DNA of 64,000 nucleotides. It comes from Apostichopus japonicus. Its lineage: Eukaryota > Echinodermata > Holothuroidea > Aspidochirotida > Stichopodidae. This document shows, in pieces, positions 26,483-52,673 of the stretch. Location: the NCBI RefSeq assembly GCF_037975245.1, contig NC_092562.1, positions 26,089,054 through 26,153,053 on the forward strand. The letters are read 5' to 3'. Position 1 is the stretch's first letter; each line of letters starts with the position of its first letter. Both the position numbers and the translations under genes were made by a program. Below the pieces are notes generated by a model, which was given only the letters and a program-made list of their open reading frames with translations, was not told the origin of the DNA and did no database searches.

Positions 26483-27992
26483 GATCTGCGCATATATCAA
26501 CCTGATATCAACTGTACAATGCATTCGTCATAATACAATCCCTCGTGACGAATTGAAGTATAATCGACTGATCCTATTCTTCAGTTTGCTTTACATACTT
26601 TGTATATTAAATGTATTGTGTGTAACAAACTATAAAAACTGACACCATCAATTGTTTCAAACTTCATTAGCATCCTTCCACCTCTTACCCATAAACCCCA
26701 CCTATACACCCTACCTCTACTTAATCAGTCTTAAAGGGGCTGTAAAAGGATGTTATATAATAACTAAAGTTCAAAGTTCATATCATTTAAATTACCGTAT
26801 CAATTTAGACAGCTAAAGTTTACAATGAGACCCGACAATATTCCAGCATGCGTTGTTTTTTATCAGGTTGGACTAATGATGTGTGTTTATATATATTATT
26901 ACGTTTGCTCTTTATTTATTTATTTAGCTTGATATTTGCGCTTCTCACCTTTTTCGAGCAACAATTATTCAGTTGATTTCAGTAGTATATATACCAAAGA
27001 AATTGTTTGCTTTAATCACTATTTTAAATGATAACTTGTAAGATGAGTTATATCCACTACGTGCTTATTAGTTCTTAAACAAAGCTTTATTATTATTATT
27101 ATTATTACATTGATTACTTAAACTAAAAGATAAAAAAAATATTTCAGTTCTTCAATTACTATGTCTATTTTTTATCTTTTACACACTTTTATTTTGATTT
27201 ATCATTTTGAAAAACGTTGTAAATTATGCAATTTGTTAAGCTTTTTCTAAATGATAGATTATTCTGTGAAAGTTCGTGGTCTTTATCTAAGCCGCATATA
27301 ATCACACATGCTTCATGATAGGTTATAAAGCGTGCAGTTGTTAGTGAGTTTAGGGCAGGGTGGGGGTGGGGGGGTGCTGGTAGTCCAATAGAGACCACTT
27401 CACCGATTTGCAGGACCAGTGAGTGTAACAAGTATACAATAATGTGTTCATGCACATTTGCTCAAATATTTCCCTAGTTATAGTTACTCTAAATTAAATG
27501 AAAGGGTTTTTGTTATGTTACAATTAAGCACTTTCAAACAGGCAGATATTTTGGGTTAAACTAGCAATAGAATTACTCAACATTTTTATAGATATTAAAT
27601 CAAATTTACAACCATGTGATTGGATCAAGGTCTCCGGTAAAGAAAAAAAAAGTGTGTTCTACTTATAAAGACACAAACGATTGTTATTCATACATTTTTT
27701 CTAATTCCTTTTTAACACTTTATCTAGATCAAACACTGCGTAATATTCAAATTACCTGCTGACCCAAACGTCTTCATACTTCAAAGTAGTGCCCTTATTA
27801 ACACCGTACCATCTTGGGTCCCAACGCACCATATTCTGCCCCGTCCACATATTAACCCGATAATTAGATACTTCAACAAGGTATATTATACGGAGGTATT
27901 CACCGAGACCCATTCACCTTAGAGGCAACTACATATTGAGGCATCTTGAGTTTTCGCCCCTCATGTAACATTCTGGACACTGTTGTCAAGTG

Positions 27993-27997
<5 letters not shown>

Positions 27998-28028
<31 letters not shown>
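27998..28028. repeat. (TA)n microsatellite
   Basis: Short TA run of about 30 bp. Confidence 0.9.
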
Positions 28029-28033
<5 letters not shown>

Positions 28034-28227
28034 ATCTATATAAATATATATTGATATTGATCTAGACTGTAACTTTCATGCCTAGCAATGGAAATCAACC
28101 TGTTTGATATGCAACACGGTGAACAGAGAACGTGAATAAGGCCTTATAATATAATGGCTCGTCCTTTATTAAATCAGACGAAACAGGGATTAAGGAAATC
28201 ATGGCACTTTGTGCATGCGGGTGGCGG

Positions 28228-28471
28228 ACTGTATAAGACAAGTCACCCAAGTTAAGAGCCTGGGCACGAAACAAACAACTTGGCTCACTCTCAGCCCCAG
28301 TCCCTTTAACGTCACAATTGTAACCTTATGATCGTGAAGGTATTACGTCAGTTAAGTGAGGTACTATTTCAGAAAGGTCACCCAAGATTGAACCTGCGTG
28401 GGTACGAAAACCAAACGACTTAACTGATCCACTCTCAACCGGCCCTGCACCCATGCATCGAGACTGTGACC
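28228..28471 (-). repeat. Dispersed repeat family D1, two tandem copies
   Basis: Read on the minus strand, both 28228-28330 and 28372-28471 contain TTGAGAGTG(G/A)-C and a TTTCGT-CCCA-GC block, followed by TTGGGTGAC. The second also has ACAGTCTCGATG, as in the copy at 30095-30215. Confidence 0.6.
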
Positions 28472-30094
28472 ATACCACGCACATGCGGGTGGGGTTGTTA
28501 GAGCGCCATCTTTCACCATGGCAACCGGCACGTACCAAGTATAACAAATATTCAGCTCACTTGATTTTATAGTCATGTTACAAATCGACACTAACAATCA
28601 CTATCAGCACAGCTGTTGTCACCAACTTGGGATCATGTTTAACTTACTCTACTCTCATACCATGCTTCAAAGCACTTGTACTGACAGTATGGATAGTATG
28701 AATATTCGGTTTCCATCAGCTTAATATTAGGAACTGTTCACACTGGCATTATATTATTATTATTATTATTAAGCATTATATAAGAGGACAGTATAGAGTG
28801 GTGTAAAGTTAGCATTGCAACATTCTCTTGCCTGCGTTCCATAGAAAGCTGAACATTACATTCAACCTTTAACATCGATATGAAGCAGACAGTATGTGAT
28901 AAGAGAGCATAGCTAAGCTTGTGTTTACAGGTGCAGTTTAATACAAGAAGCACGTAAAACAGGTCGGTACAATGTGAGTTCACAGTCACGGCGGAGGACC
29001 ATCGGTGGGAAATGAAATTGTTGAGACAATTATTATTTTTCCCCCAAGTTTAAATCAATCGATCATGTATCCAGCAGAGAGCGACTTGAGGGTATAGCTA
29101 ACATAGGAAATTGACTTTATTTGATAGGCCCGTGTTTGGTTATTCCTATATGCAGTTTGTTATATTTGTAAGAAAATTCGTAAGGACTGTTTTAGTGTCC
29201 TCAAAACATGAAAAGGTAAAAGGAAATGAGTCTTGATTCCAAACTTAAGCATATAAGAACAAGTTAATATTAAAACATCAACAAGCAGGCAAACAAAAGT
29301 AGTAATAAACAGAATACCTACAAAAAACAAAACACACACATGCGCACAGATGAAGAAGTCATAGAAAGCAAAGAGAAAAGCCCAACAAGAACTGAATTTG
29401 CCTGCAGATACGCAGTGTTGTAGTGCGCGTAGATGCTTGCAGTATTTTAATACTTCTCGGTTGTTCAACTGATATTTTTAGGGCGGACAACATACCAAGG
29501 AGTATAGTCATGTATGTACAATTAAAGTAAGGGCGCTTATGAGAGCTGTGACAGGCTCAAAATAAGATGGCAACGCAGCTAGCCTCTGAAACTGCAAATG
29601 TACAGAGCCTATATGCAACTTTGAGTTTCAACGTCCAGTCATATAGGAATCGTTCACTTGGCCAGTAATGTCAATATTGTAGCGCGCACGCGCACTACAA
29701 TAATACCTTTCAACGCATGTAAGCACAACAATTGGAATAATGAATCCAATTATTATCAACATTTTGGATTCTGTAGCAGCAATATTATCCAGCTTGTTCT
29801 GAGCAATTCAGGGTATTGGTAATACTAACTATACACAACTGTAGGACATGGTCATATATTTACACTTACCATAATACTGTATGTTGCGTTTTGGTTGTAA
29901 CTCTGCGAGTTCCATTCAGCCATTTTGACCAATCCACGGCCCGATCGCTAAATTGCAACTGTTGGCCAATATCACGTGTGGTATCTGTTCTTTTCAGTTC
30001 ATATACACAGCCGCACAGAAAGATCGCTCGCCTGGTATCGTATGTCGTGCCTTATTCCATTTCCAAAGGAAACATCGATACCCCAATTGACGTA

Positions 30095-30215
30095 ACACCG
30101 CTATGATTCTGGCTGTTACAGTCTCGATGTCAAAGGACTGGGGTGGTTGAGAGTGGATCAAGTAGTTTCGTTGTCGTGCCCAGGATTTACCTTTGGTGAC
30201 TTTTCTTTATATAAA
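30095..30215 (+). repeat. Dispersed repeat family D1, copy
   Basis: Contains ACAGTCTCGATG, GACTGGGGTGGTTGAGAGTG, GGATCAAG and TTTGGTGACTTTTCTTT, in the same order as the minus-strand copies at 28228-28471. Confidence 0.6.
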
Positions 30216-30569
30216 AAAAAAATATCCATGTGATATTTGCCCGTAATTAGTCATCGCAGCCATTTATTAAAATTAAATGATATATATTTATGGTTACAAA
30301 CGTTAGACTACTTCCTCAGTATACAGATATAATAACTGTCTAATCCACTCTTGAAAATTTTGTGCCACAAATGTAATGTCATGTCGAACTGTTTCGTTTG
30401 CAAACGCTTTGAAGTTTAAATGCATGCCTAATGTTACTGATGATATAATTTCAGTTGATTATGGAAACTCATAAGATAATGTCCCCAGCTGGTAGTTTAT
30501 CTGTAATGGTTGAGCTTTTATGGTAAAGAACCATGTACACTGTTGTAACTCGTGAAACCAGACAGCTAG

Positions 30570-30945
30570 GTATTAAAGGGATACTGCTGTGGCATACAAA
30601 GTGACACACATATACCCAACAGAAGGGTATTCCACACTGGCACACTGTTTGTTGAAAACTCTATATCTCAACATCTTGCCCCTAACTCAAGATTCGACTG
30701 GCTAATCCTCCCATTCTTCCCTCTAGACGAGGATCAGAGAAGGAGGTCTGTGACGTTATAAAGATATAATTGTTCTTCAAATGCTCTACTTTCTTACTTT
30801 CGTATTGTAGTCATCTTGTTGATTTATCTGTGAAAGCTGATATTTGGAATGTCCGTTAAGTGGTGAAGATTCTATGTCGTTGGAATTTCATCAAAATGCA
30901 AATCTTAAGTTTCTCTTTGAATAAGTGAGTTAAATATTCTAAAGT
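30570..30945 (+). repeat. Dispersed repeat family D2, copy 1
   Basis: Starts with TTAAAGGGATACTGCTGTGG and includes GTCTGTGACGTTATAAAGAT, GTTCTTCAAATGCTC, TTTGGAATGT, TTTCATCAAAATGCA and GAATAAGTGAG. The same landmarks, diverged, appear in order at 32985-33270. Confidence 0.5.
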
Positions 30946-31797
30946 AACGCAAAAGGGGGGTTGGGGGGGGGGGGTTGGAGGAATTCAACTGAATTGCAAT
31001 GATGGTATCATTCACTTTATTGTTGCCAGGTGCAATCACTAAATACCGCTAAGTTTTAAGGGGAGAAAAACTCATATCTTTGACATACAAACACCTATGA
31101 GGATGTGATATGTTACTATAAAGATACAGCAAGTTTCCAGACTATCAACTTCAGCTACCCGAATATCCCTTTCAGTGAATTGAGTATTTCTGAATGTATT
31201 CCTAAACATATCGATAATTAATAAAACATAAGAGTATGAAATATGATGAAATGTGATTTGATACGGTATTTGTAGAGGATATCTGCTTCGCATATTTCAT
31301 GTCTAGGGGGAGGTGGGGTTAACCATTACCCCGTGCTCATCATTCTTTCCCCCTACTCCCGACTTGTTTGAACCATTGCTTTTATCGAAAGATCATTGTC
31401 AAAGCAAATTATTAACTATCAATTTTCAGAAGAACAATATGAAATTCACGAATATTTTTGGGACAAAGAAAATTTGTATACAACTGTTTTACGATCATAT
31501 CACGTATTTTTTTTTTCACAATTGTCGTGACTGGTTCATGATTTAATGTCCTTATTGTTGTCATCGTTATGGTCATTGTTCTTATTTTTAAACTTATGTC
31601 TTGATCTGGTTATATGCAGGCATCCTAAATTTAATGAAAAAACGTATATTACAGTGAAATTCTGTGCATCAATAAAATTTAAAATATCAGTTACACAAGA
31701 ATTAAAGCACGATTCCATCTTTTTGTAATGTTAATTCTTCCTAAAACGTGTGTGGCGTGAAAATATGTATGTTTGTAGGTATATACATGACTACATC

Positions 31798-32090
<293 letters not shown>

Positions 32091-32984
32091 TACTCATGGA
32101 GTAAACTAATAAATATACATTCTTTCTTTTCATCGCGAGAGTAACGTTTGGGTTGTATCTGTCCGGTTGATTGACTAATACGATTCGGAAGGAATAATGA
32201 TGATGATCTGAAATATAAGGGTTCACTGATAGTAAAGCGCTTAGCCTCTTTTACTCGAACGCCTTAATGTGGTCTGCGTGCCTAGTCACATGTATCTACC
32301 ATCATTAACAAGAGTCCGAAAGCTCGTTAAAACTTACGACACAGTTCCCAATTTAACCGTAATCAAATAAATGAGAAACTTTCGGATAAAATAAAATGCT
32401 TTTTGGTCGATATATTCACCACACGGTGATATACCCTTGAGCTGTTTTCTACCCTATTCATTGCAATGAATAGGTGTTGATGCAATGTACGCCTTGTCAC
32501 GTGACATAGTACAAATGCAAAGTGGTGACATTTTTGCTCACAGAGCGTGGCCAACAAGCTATAAGGCGTTTATATATAAACTTCGTTAACTGTCAAGAAT
32601 ACCACCATGCTTTGAAAATAGAATAAAAGCAACTATTAAAACCCCTTAAAAGAAACGGAAGGAGGACAAAAAAAAATAATAACATAGAAATAAAAATATA
32701 TAAATAAATAATAACTTGACCCGTCCTGCTTTAAATTTAATCATTTCTTGTGATTATGAAGAATTATTGTCGAATAACGAAATCATTTCTTCAATTGAAG
32801 CAACGTTAAACTAATTTTTTGTGTTAATGTGAAAATTTAAAAAAAAAAGACTTGAAGTTGGATTGACATGAAAACATACGTATTGGAGAATTAACAACGG
32901 ATATTTTTCATTAATTTGAAGCATTCACTAAACCATGCTAGAGAAATATTCTGAAGAACAGGCCTTGTACAGAACAGTCTCCTT

Positions 32985-33270
32985 TATTTTAAAGGGGTAT
33001 TCCGGTGGCAGACAAAATCCCTATCAAAATATCTTGTCTCTATATGATTGATTGAATGTAACCTATTTGACAAACTTCCCTTACTTCAAAAGTAGATCAA
33101 AGTTTATATGGTCTGTGATGTCACTTTTTAACAGATGCTCTTCAAAAAGGCTGTTATAATCTGTTCGTACATTTTCCTTGAAATGTTATAAATTTGGAAT
33201 GTTTGCTTCTATAGTTGAAGAATTTCATCGAAATGCACTTTTGTCCCCCCTTCTGTGGATAAGTGATGTA
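32985..33270 (+). repeat. Dispersed repeat family D2, copy 2
   Basis: Begins TTTTAAAGGGGTATTCCGGT, then GTCTGTGATGTCACTTTTTA, GCTCTTCAAAAAGG, TTTGGAATGT, TTTCATCGAAATGCA and GGATAAGTGA. It shares landmark order with 30570-30945. Confidence 0.5.
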
Positions 33271-33707
33271 GACGGGGAAAAGAAACATTCCTTTCTTCGC
33301 CATCACAAGTGTGTGATGTCCCTATCCACTTCCCTGTTTCTACACCTTTGATCATCGTTAGGAAAAGGAAACTAGGAAACGAAAATTCACTACATTTGCT
33401 GACCACTAGCCGACTGTACATTATCATGACATTACATTATCATGACCTCAACCAACCGATGACGCCAAAACTCCAAAAACACAACAAACCGATCAGAGTT
33501 TTTTTCTCATTTTTTTTAATATCAACTGAAATATTAGAATAGTAGTAAACACTTTCTCATATTTTGTGAAATTTACTTTTATAGTATATTTAGTTCATTA
33601 TTTTACCTCCATAAGCAAAGCGTTCTATTGGATTTTTCGTATGAAAACCGAGACACTTATGTCACGTGAACCAGCGATTGGATACAACGAAAATCAAAAT
33701 TACACGA

Positions 33708-45459
<11,752 letters not shown>

Positions 45460-46092
45460 TTAACTTCAATCAGATTAACTCAATACCTGCTTCAGTCTCT
45501 TATATGATTCCAAAGACCCAAAACCAAAACCTGCAAGGAAAACAGTAACATCTGGATTTAAGTGACATGTATGTTGCACAGATAATCTGGTAGTTTATAT
45601 AATATTAATCATTTTCATCTACATTTACTAAGTTTGTCAATCACTGGTAGTTGCTCAAATCAAGATTATGATTGCTCAGACTATAAGACTGCAAGATGTT
45701 GTTACTCTGTAAAGCTGCAAATTGTCATGATTTCCCCATCGTCAAGAAGTAGGCTACATACAACAAGAGACACCCTCCCATTGGGCAATGTGGGCAATGT
45801 TATGGTAAGGAAATCTAGCATGTTTCCTTCCATTCCTTGATAAGTAAATGATAAGACTTTTAATAAGCCAAATGTAATGTTTAAAGTGTAAAGCATTTCG
45901 AAGAGCCATGGCTCTATGTGTCCTTCCCACCGAATGTAGTTTGCTCACATTTCAATCTCAAGAGCCACAATGAAATTAGTCTTTTAAAATTTGGTCGCCT
46001 TGTCAGCCAAGATGCAACTCAGTGCATTCTTAAAACATGACAATATGGCCCACATATATCCTGTAAACAACACTTCCTGTTCAACTGACCCC

Positions 46093-49000
46093 CAGGGTCT
46101 TAGCCAGAAATTTCAAATAGGGTGTCTCATCTGTTACTGAGTGCTCAGGAGACTGTCCATCTGGCGCCGAAGGCGCCTGCGCGAGTGCGAAGCCTATAAC
46201 GGGTGGGTCCAGGGACCCGCCTTAGGGCCCCTGGAAGCCCAGCCCCTATCAATGGTTTATTTGACACAATTGGGGTTAAAAGTATGCTTAGAAAGCTGTG
46301 AAAACACCTAAGCCATCATGATTTTTTGGGGGGAATTCAAACATAAAAAGTGCTTTAAAACACTAGGTGCAAAAGTGCACCATGAAAACAGCTTATAGTA
46401 ATTGATATATTACAATTATATATAGCCTACTGTGTATCTAATAAGTATATGCTCTTATTCTGTTAATGTCATCCATACAGGGATGAGCCTGGGGTAAAAA
46501 AAAAATCACTGAACTTTGTAGGTGATACTATACTAACGCAGTTGGCGTCAGTCAGCTTGCAGCGCGACACAGTAATAGGTGGGGTCCATGGGCATGCCTT
46601 AGGGCCTGTGGTAGGGTCCATGGGCAACGCCCCGGTTGGGGTACAGGGGTCTAAGCCCCCAGAAGCTCTGAGAAATTCAAGGTTTGAAGACAACATTTTG
46701 GTGCCTATTTTATAAAGATTTTTAAATTGATTAAAACACTCAAAAGCAAAGTTTCACGCCAAAATATGCACACTGAAGCCACATGCCTAGCCTGTCGTTT
46801 TCACCCTACTTGATTCTTTCAATCATGGCGACCCATACTTAAAATGTTACTGTTCATAAAATGTACACAATGGTCTGTTTTAATCTGGAATAATATTCAG
46901 CAGCTACAGCACTACACTTCTCCTCAATTGTCACTTCTCTAATGATACTAACAATTTTGAAAATCATGGGAAATTTATGAAAATATCGTTGCAATAATGT
47001 TGGGAACGTTATGAAAATCCAGAGAAAAATTTGCGGTATGGGTATAAGCTCCAGTTTGCGTATGCTACAGTGTGTTAGGATAATAGTTTTTGTCCCTCTG
47101 CAGGTTGGATATGCATCGATTCGGTAATGAAAAACAAGCGAATGACAGATCAAATGATACAGTAACGCTGTTGTTAGAAATTAACAGAAATTGAGAGATG
47201 TAAATTTCCGAGGTAGAAAAGAAATCAAGGAAATCCACGAAAAAAGCTCATGTCTTCATATATTACCATGGTAACAATCATACTCAACCCTTCTTCATTC
47301 CCCATTGAATGCAGTCACCAGGAGGAAATTCTGTGGCGACTATATCTATATTTTCTTCCAAATTCTGGTGACCCAGAATGAAAATGTGTCGCCACTTCGA
47401 TATGCTAAATATTAGTACAAAAAAAAAGGCCTAGGCTCAACATCGAGTAGCACTACTGTCATGGTACTGACTACTAATGTTGAACTTTGAAGCTAGTAGT
47501 TAGAACTGATGTCAGTGACTCGTGGTACATTTTGATTTAAAAATAATAGGCTAATGTATATTATTTTCTAACAAAATGGGTACGGTGAAAAATATCTTAC
47601 TTTATGTTTTGATGTTCAAATACGTAGGTGTAAGATAAGGTATAAAACCTTCCTCAATAATTTCTATTTGCTTTTGTTTTTTTCATTAACTTGTTAATTA
47701 CTGTACTTCATATAATTAACATTACTACTAGCTCACACTGCCGCCGCTGATTATGCTTGCTCTCCACGTCTATTGGATCAGACCATATAAATATCCAATT
47801 TAGCTCTTAAACAGTTACTACTAGTACTACTATCTTAAACGATTAGAAAAAAACCACTTGCGCTGATTATTGTTTTGTTATCCCGTCTATAACCCATAAA
47901 CATCTCGTAAAATTCCTTGTCAACCTCTCCTTCTATGAAATAAACGATTGAATCAATCATTTCTTCCACATGGTAGCCTAACACCACACTAAGTCAATGG
48001 AAATCTAGCTAAGCCTAACCATCTGTTTCTTCGCTGAATTTGTGACGCAGTTATCCATGGAATACTTTCATTATTGCTGCTACGTTCGACAACTTCGACC
48101 ACATGGTTGCCTAACATCACACTAAGTCAATGGGGGTAATCTAGCCTAGCCGTCTGTTTATTAGCTGAAATTGGGACGCAGTTATAAGATATCAATGGAA
48201 TACTTTCGTTATTGCTGTTATCTTCGACCACATGGTAGCCTTACACCACACTAACTTGGTCAATGGGAAATCTGCCTAACCATCTGTTTGCAAAAAAAAA
48301 ATCACTCTTTGCGTAGGATTCGGGTAATAAATTAGGAACCGGGTAGTACCGCGTCGGGCGGGTACCTTCGTTATTTTTGTAAAGTATTGGTGAAATTTTC
48401 AGTTGCAAAAACCGATCGCCACAGTATTATAGGTCTGGCGACTATCGTTAATTTTTCCAGAAATTATCATCCCCAGCCGAGAATGGTCATCGCCAATGCG
48501 ACCGTAATGAAAAAAAGGTTGATATTCATACTAACTGCGAAGCAAGATGGCTTGTGTTGCATACATCCTATTGTATTGCCTTGACAAATGATTTTTCGAA
48601 CCCGCGCAATATCACATTAATATAAATTAATCGGAAATTTCGCGCCATTTTGAAACTAGACAGACTGCATGGTCGTTACTACGACGCAAAACTTTTCCCT
48701 CCTGCCTTTTCAGGTATATAAGGAAAACATCGCAGGAGCTGTCAATATTAGCTCTTTCCACAGTACCGTGATACACAACACCTAGCTTGGAAAGAATAAA
48801 TACAAATACACGGGTGTGCGAAAATGATCACGTGAAGAAACAATTTTTTTTTAGCTACCTAGGTGATTTGCTATTGAGTGTAGGTTTTTATATTGTGTTG
48901 TTGACTGGACTGTATTCCAAGCTGTTATAACGAAATGATCGACTGTCAGGGTTTCTTCAGTGATTATTTCACAGTGTTGTGTCATCATTTTAAACGTGCG

Positions 49001-49151
49001 GCGCCCGTTGACTGAGCAGTACATACAAATAACTAATAGTTGCAGAGCCATTTATTGGCGTCTCAAAAGCCGTCCCACTCAAATTCGGCCGTCTTTCATT
49101 TCGATCTAGCCGTCTCAAAGACGGCGAGACGCATTGCTAGCTAAGACCCTG
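46093..49151. mobile_element. 3.06-kb hAT-like element upstream of membralin exon 1
   Basis: The termini CAGGGTCTTAGC / GCTAAGACCCTG are perfect over 12 bp. An exact 8-bp duplication CTGACCCC lies at 46085-46092 and 49152-49159. Subterminal regions are GC-richer: GGCGCCGAAGGCGCC lies near 46164 on the left, and the right side has several GCCGTC/GACGGC words. The interior holds a 132-bp tandem repeat (47968-48285). No frame longer than about 99 codons and no transposase motif was seen, so it is non-autonomous or decayed. Confidence 0.88.
47968..48285. repeat. Tandem repeat, ~130-bp unit, inside the hAT-like element
   Basis: CCACATGGTAGCCTAACACC or a close variant starts at about 47967, 48099 and 48228 (periods 132 and 129). 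Each copy includes ACACTAAGTCAATGG, CCATCTGTTT or CCGTCTGTTT, and, in the two full copies, GACGCAGTTAT and GGAATACTTTC. Two full copies and a partial third. Confidence 0.85.
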
Positions 49152-52100
49152 CTGACCCCTATTCCAGGAAATACTATTTAGTTATGGGTATAATGGTAAC
49201 TATAAATTGGTATTTTAACTCTCAACCTTAATTTATATTTGTGGGACTGAATGATACAGAACAGTGTTTACACTTACAGGCTTTGGGTGTTGATAGAACT
49301 GCTGAAATCACTCACTGAACAAATGTGTTGATACAGGAATAGGCCTACTGTAGGTCATTATCAGCTCAACCCAAGTAGGCTTCGACTGAATCCCACAAAA
49401 CGATCATGATCCTACATTTATTTAATTGGAAAACGTCAGAAATATACGGGAAGGAAACACTCAGCCTGTGAGTGGTGAAATAGATAGCCTAGACCTAGCC
49501 TAATTTTTTTTATCCTAACATAGTATTTTGTAGGCTAGGCTAGTATAGCCCTTGCCTATATTTACAACGTTGCTTCCTACACCTAATCAGTAGATAACGT
49601 TACATGAAATTCCTACAGGAATATTTTCTTTGACGAAGATTTATCTTTTCCACAGCAAAAAAAAACCCAAAAATGATCACGTAATTACCAATCATACGTC
49701 GGGGTATTGGATAACCGCAAATAACTATCACTTTCGTATAAACACCCAACCTTTCAGGATTATGATGTAGGATTGTAAACACAGTTTACCCTGTGTTACT
49801 ACAGTGGCTGTTATCGAACATTTATAAGCCTAGTTAAGTTTCAAGGAAATGCTCTGCTTAGATGCAAAAACATGCTTATAGTTATCAGTTTATGTAACTA
49901 AAATGTTAGAATATACAAAATTCACTAACAATTTGGTTTTCGTAAATGTTTTGAGTTTTCTAGCAAAATGGAGATAAAAATTCGGTTATAAAGATCTGTG
50001 TTGTGTAAGATACCGTATATTAGCACCAACTGGATTTGAATCGTAATTTAGTAGAGCCCCATCCATTATCAGCAATAGGCCATGTGTCGTTTGTATAGCT
50101 CAGCTGAAAGCTTTCAGTTGAGCCATATAGCGATTCTTCCGAAATTCGGTCACTTTTTGCCACCATGTTTTGATTGACTGCCATTTCGTCATTTTCATTC
50201 GATTTGGCTGAATTTTCGTGAGTGTTTTGTGTGAGTTAAGTTTTCATACATGCGATCATATTTTACAAATTCGAAGGCCATGTTTTGAAGTCTCGAGAAG
50301 TCATTTCGTGAAAATTATAAAATGATACACCTCCTTGAGCGTTTTTCCAAATCTGCTGAAATGTTGTGGAAATAAGGTTTGAATGAGGGTGAACCAAGGT
50401 TGCTCAGGAAAATATTGTTGTTGTCATGTGAGGCCCAAAACAGGCCTTCTGTAGAGTTTTAGTTATGATGAAAGGTAGCCCACAGATCATATCGGCTATT
50501 AATCATAAAATTGGATGTTCAACTTCTGAGTATTCATGACCAAAATGCGTTTTGGTGTGAGCAACAGAGTATCTTCCCGTTTAATTTCCCCGTCAATTTG
50601 AGAAATCATTCCAACCGAGAGACTTGATCAAGTCAACTTTTTAACGTGTATTGTGTAATGTAGCCTTCCTATCTAGTTCGATGTCATCCTACGTGCAACG
50701 ACTACTAATAGATTTGCAAATTTGAACTTTTCCACCGTTTGTGTTGAATACGACATGTGAGAATATTGTTGGAGCCGATTCCGATATCCGTTCTTTAACG
50801 TTTCTCTGAGGTACGTCGTTCTACTGTTGTATATGGGTGCACATTTCGTGAGCAAGTTGGGGGGGGGGGGGGGGTAAGCACAATTTAAACGTGATATCCA
50901 CAACAGTTTAACAGATTTAGCAGAGGAATACGTTTTTACGTTCGTTCATTATTGAATGAAAACTACGAAGAGGATATTCTGTTGGTGTTTTTGTGTTTTG
51001 CAATGTTCTGCATTTTAAGTTTTCAAGAACACAACCGGCGGTTATAATAGCCTTTTGAGTTTTCAAATCAATTTCAAACTGTTATCATTGTTTATTTCAC
51101 TAAAAATTGAAAAATACAGTTATTTTTATGTCTTTTTTCAACAACAAAAAATGTTTGCAACTTTCTAACATTGTAACAAATAGAAGTTTAGATGAGCTTC
51201 TGCAGCATTGCTGCCCTGTTCGATAATGAAATTTAACTTAGTAGCAACAGCCGACTATGTGTAACGTTATATCTCAAAGGTACCTGCACATTGTCCATTA
51301 GTTTTACCCCAGACTATCCTAGTAAGTCAAACAGTCAAAAAGTACAACAAGCATATATTACCTTCAACTGTCAAAACCATTCCGTCTTGTTGAGACATTA
51401 AATTGCCTAATTGAACACTTCCCAATGTCTGCTAATAAGAATTTGAAGAGTCAGATTATTCCAGAAAGTAATTTAAAAAACTCCTTACAACTTTATAGCT
51501 GACTAGAGTTTTGGCCAATACTGATAACTCTGACTTTAGGTACAAAATAAAATTTGATAAGTTGTACAACGTTCAAACACTGGTATCGGTCCAAGTTAAA
51601 TTTCTATAACACTTTATGGTTGTTCCTTTTAACAGCTGAGGCTGATGACCTCAGTCTCACGTTATCGTTGATGACCAAATATCACAGTTATTAAGTATTC
51701 TGCCGGGCCTTATTTTCTAAGTAGACATGTCCTATTAGGACACTTGCCATAGTGAGACAAACTATGCTGCTACAACGGCATTCGCCCGTTTCGAGCATGT
51801 TCTTTCTTGCAGTAAATTCGTACACACCTAATAGTGAATCCAAATTAAAGAAGTTGTACAGCATCAAAGGCGTTAGATATTATGCATGTACCTGTGAAGA
51901 AGGTGAAGCCATTCATCGGTAGCGCCGTCACACGCACATTTTTCATAACATGATTTCTTTCAGTGCGTTCCACTCAATTTCTATGGTTCCACTACACCAA
52001 CGATGACAAAAAGCGTGCGGGTATAATGCGCGCGCATAAGATTCGGTTGCCTATACACTGGTCGTTTCGTACACGGAAGAGATCATATGTTCCAAAAGAA

Positions 52101-52289
52101 AGAAGGAAGAAGAAGAAGAAAAAAATCCTGTGTGTTTCGGCGTGCATACACTGTTTTTTGTGTAATTGTGTAGGAGTCATGCATCTGTAGCGACATAGGC
52201 GAAATGCACTACGTCTTTGTTTACTACAGTATGGTACGGTAACACGTATTTAAGTGTATGGATCAGGCGCCATAACATTGTGTGCATCG
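49152..52289. other. Intergenic region between membralin and the 52.7 kb gene
   Basis: Should contain the membralin promoter (minus strand) and perhaps a non-coding exon with donor near 49278. No TATA box or CpG-rich block is obvious. A G16 run lies at 50859-50875. Confidence 0.4.
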
Positions 52290-52538
52290 TAGATTTATGT
52301 ATTTATATTTTTAGATCCTCCTGCAAGCAGGAATTCGCGAAGAAGCCTCATTGGCTTATCAAAGCCGCAAGCTGACTGAAGTCAGTCTCTTACATTCATA
52401 TATTTAACGTCCATGATTATGAATTGTCAATTGTTAACAACTCTGTAACTGGACGACATACATTAATCTTGGAGTGACTCGAACCGGGAACATTATGATT
52501 GGAAGGCACCGGCGTTAACCACTGAGCTAACACTCCAG
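52290..52538 (-). mobile_element. tRNA-derived SINE, full length
   Basis: Read on the minus strand, the head starts GGAGTGTTAGCTCAGTGG, an A-box-like TAGCTCAGTGG, and about 45 bp later has a B box GGTTCGAGTC (52476-52485) followed by ACTCC. GGAGTG at the start can pair with CACTCC at the end of the tRNA-like part. A ~170-bp body follows, ending GAGGATCTAAAAATA and an A/T-rich tail. The body is shared with the copy at 60284-60500 on the other strand. It sits 136 bp upstream of the ATG of the 52.7 kb gene. No clear target duplication was found. Confidence 0.82.
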
Positions 52539-52673
52539 ATCATATGCGCGTGTAAACGCGCCTTAGCAAACGCATGACTTGAAGCGCGGCGTTATTTCAA
52601 ATTTTGTAAAACTGGTGTGGTCATTTCTTATCATCATTCTGAGCGAATAGCAGTGCACCAAAACGTAAGCGAA

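Larger units (their letters stand above)
24246..28227. other. Intergenic region, no gene seen
   Basis: G-rich runs at 24510-24526 and 25213-25264, and TTA runs near 27089-27107. A hAT-like right end, TTATGCCACTG at 24831-24841, has no identified partner. Frames here show no splice context. Confidence 0.4.
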
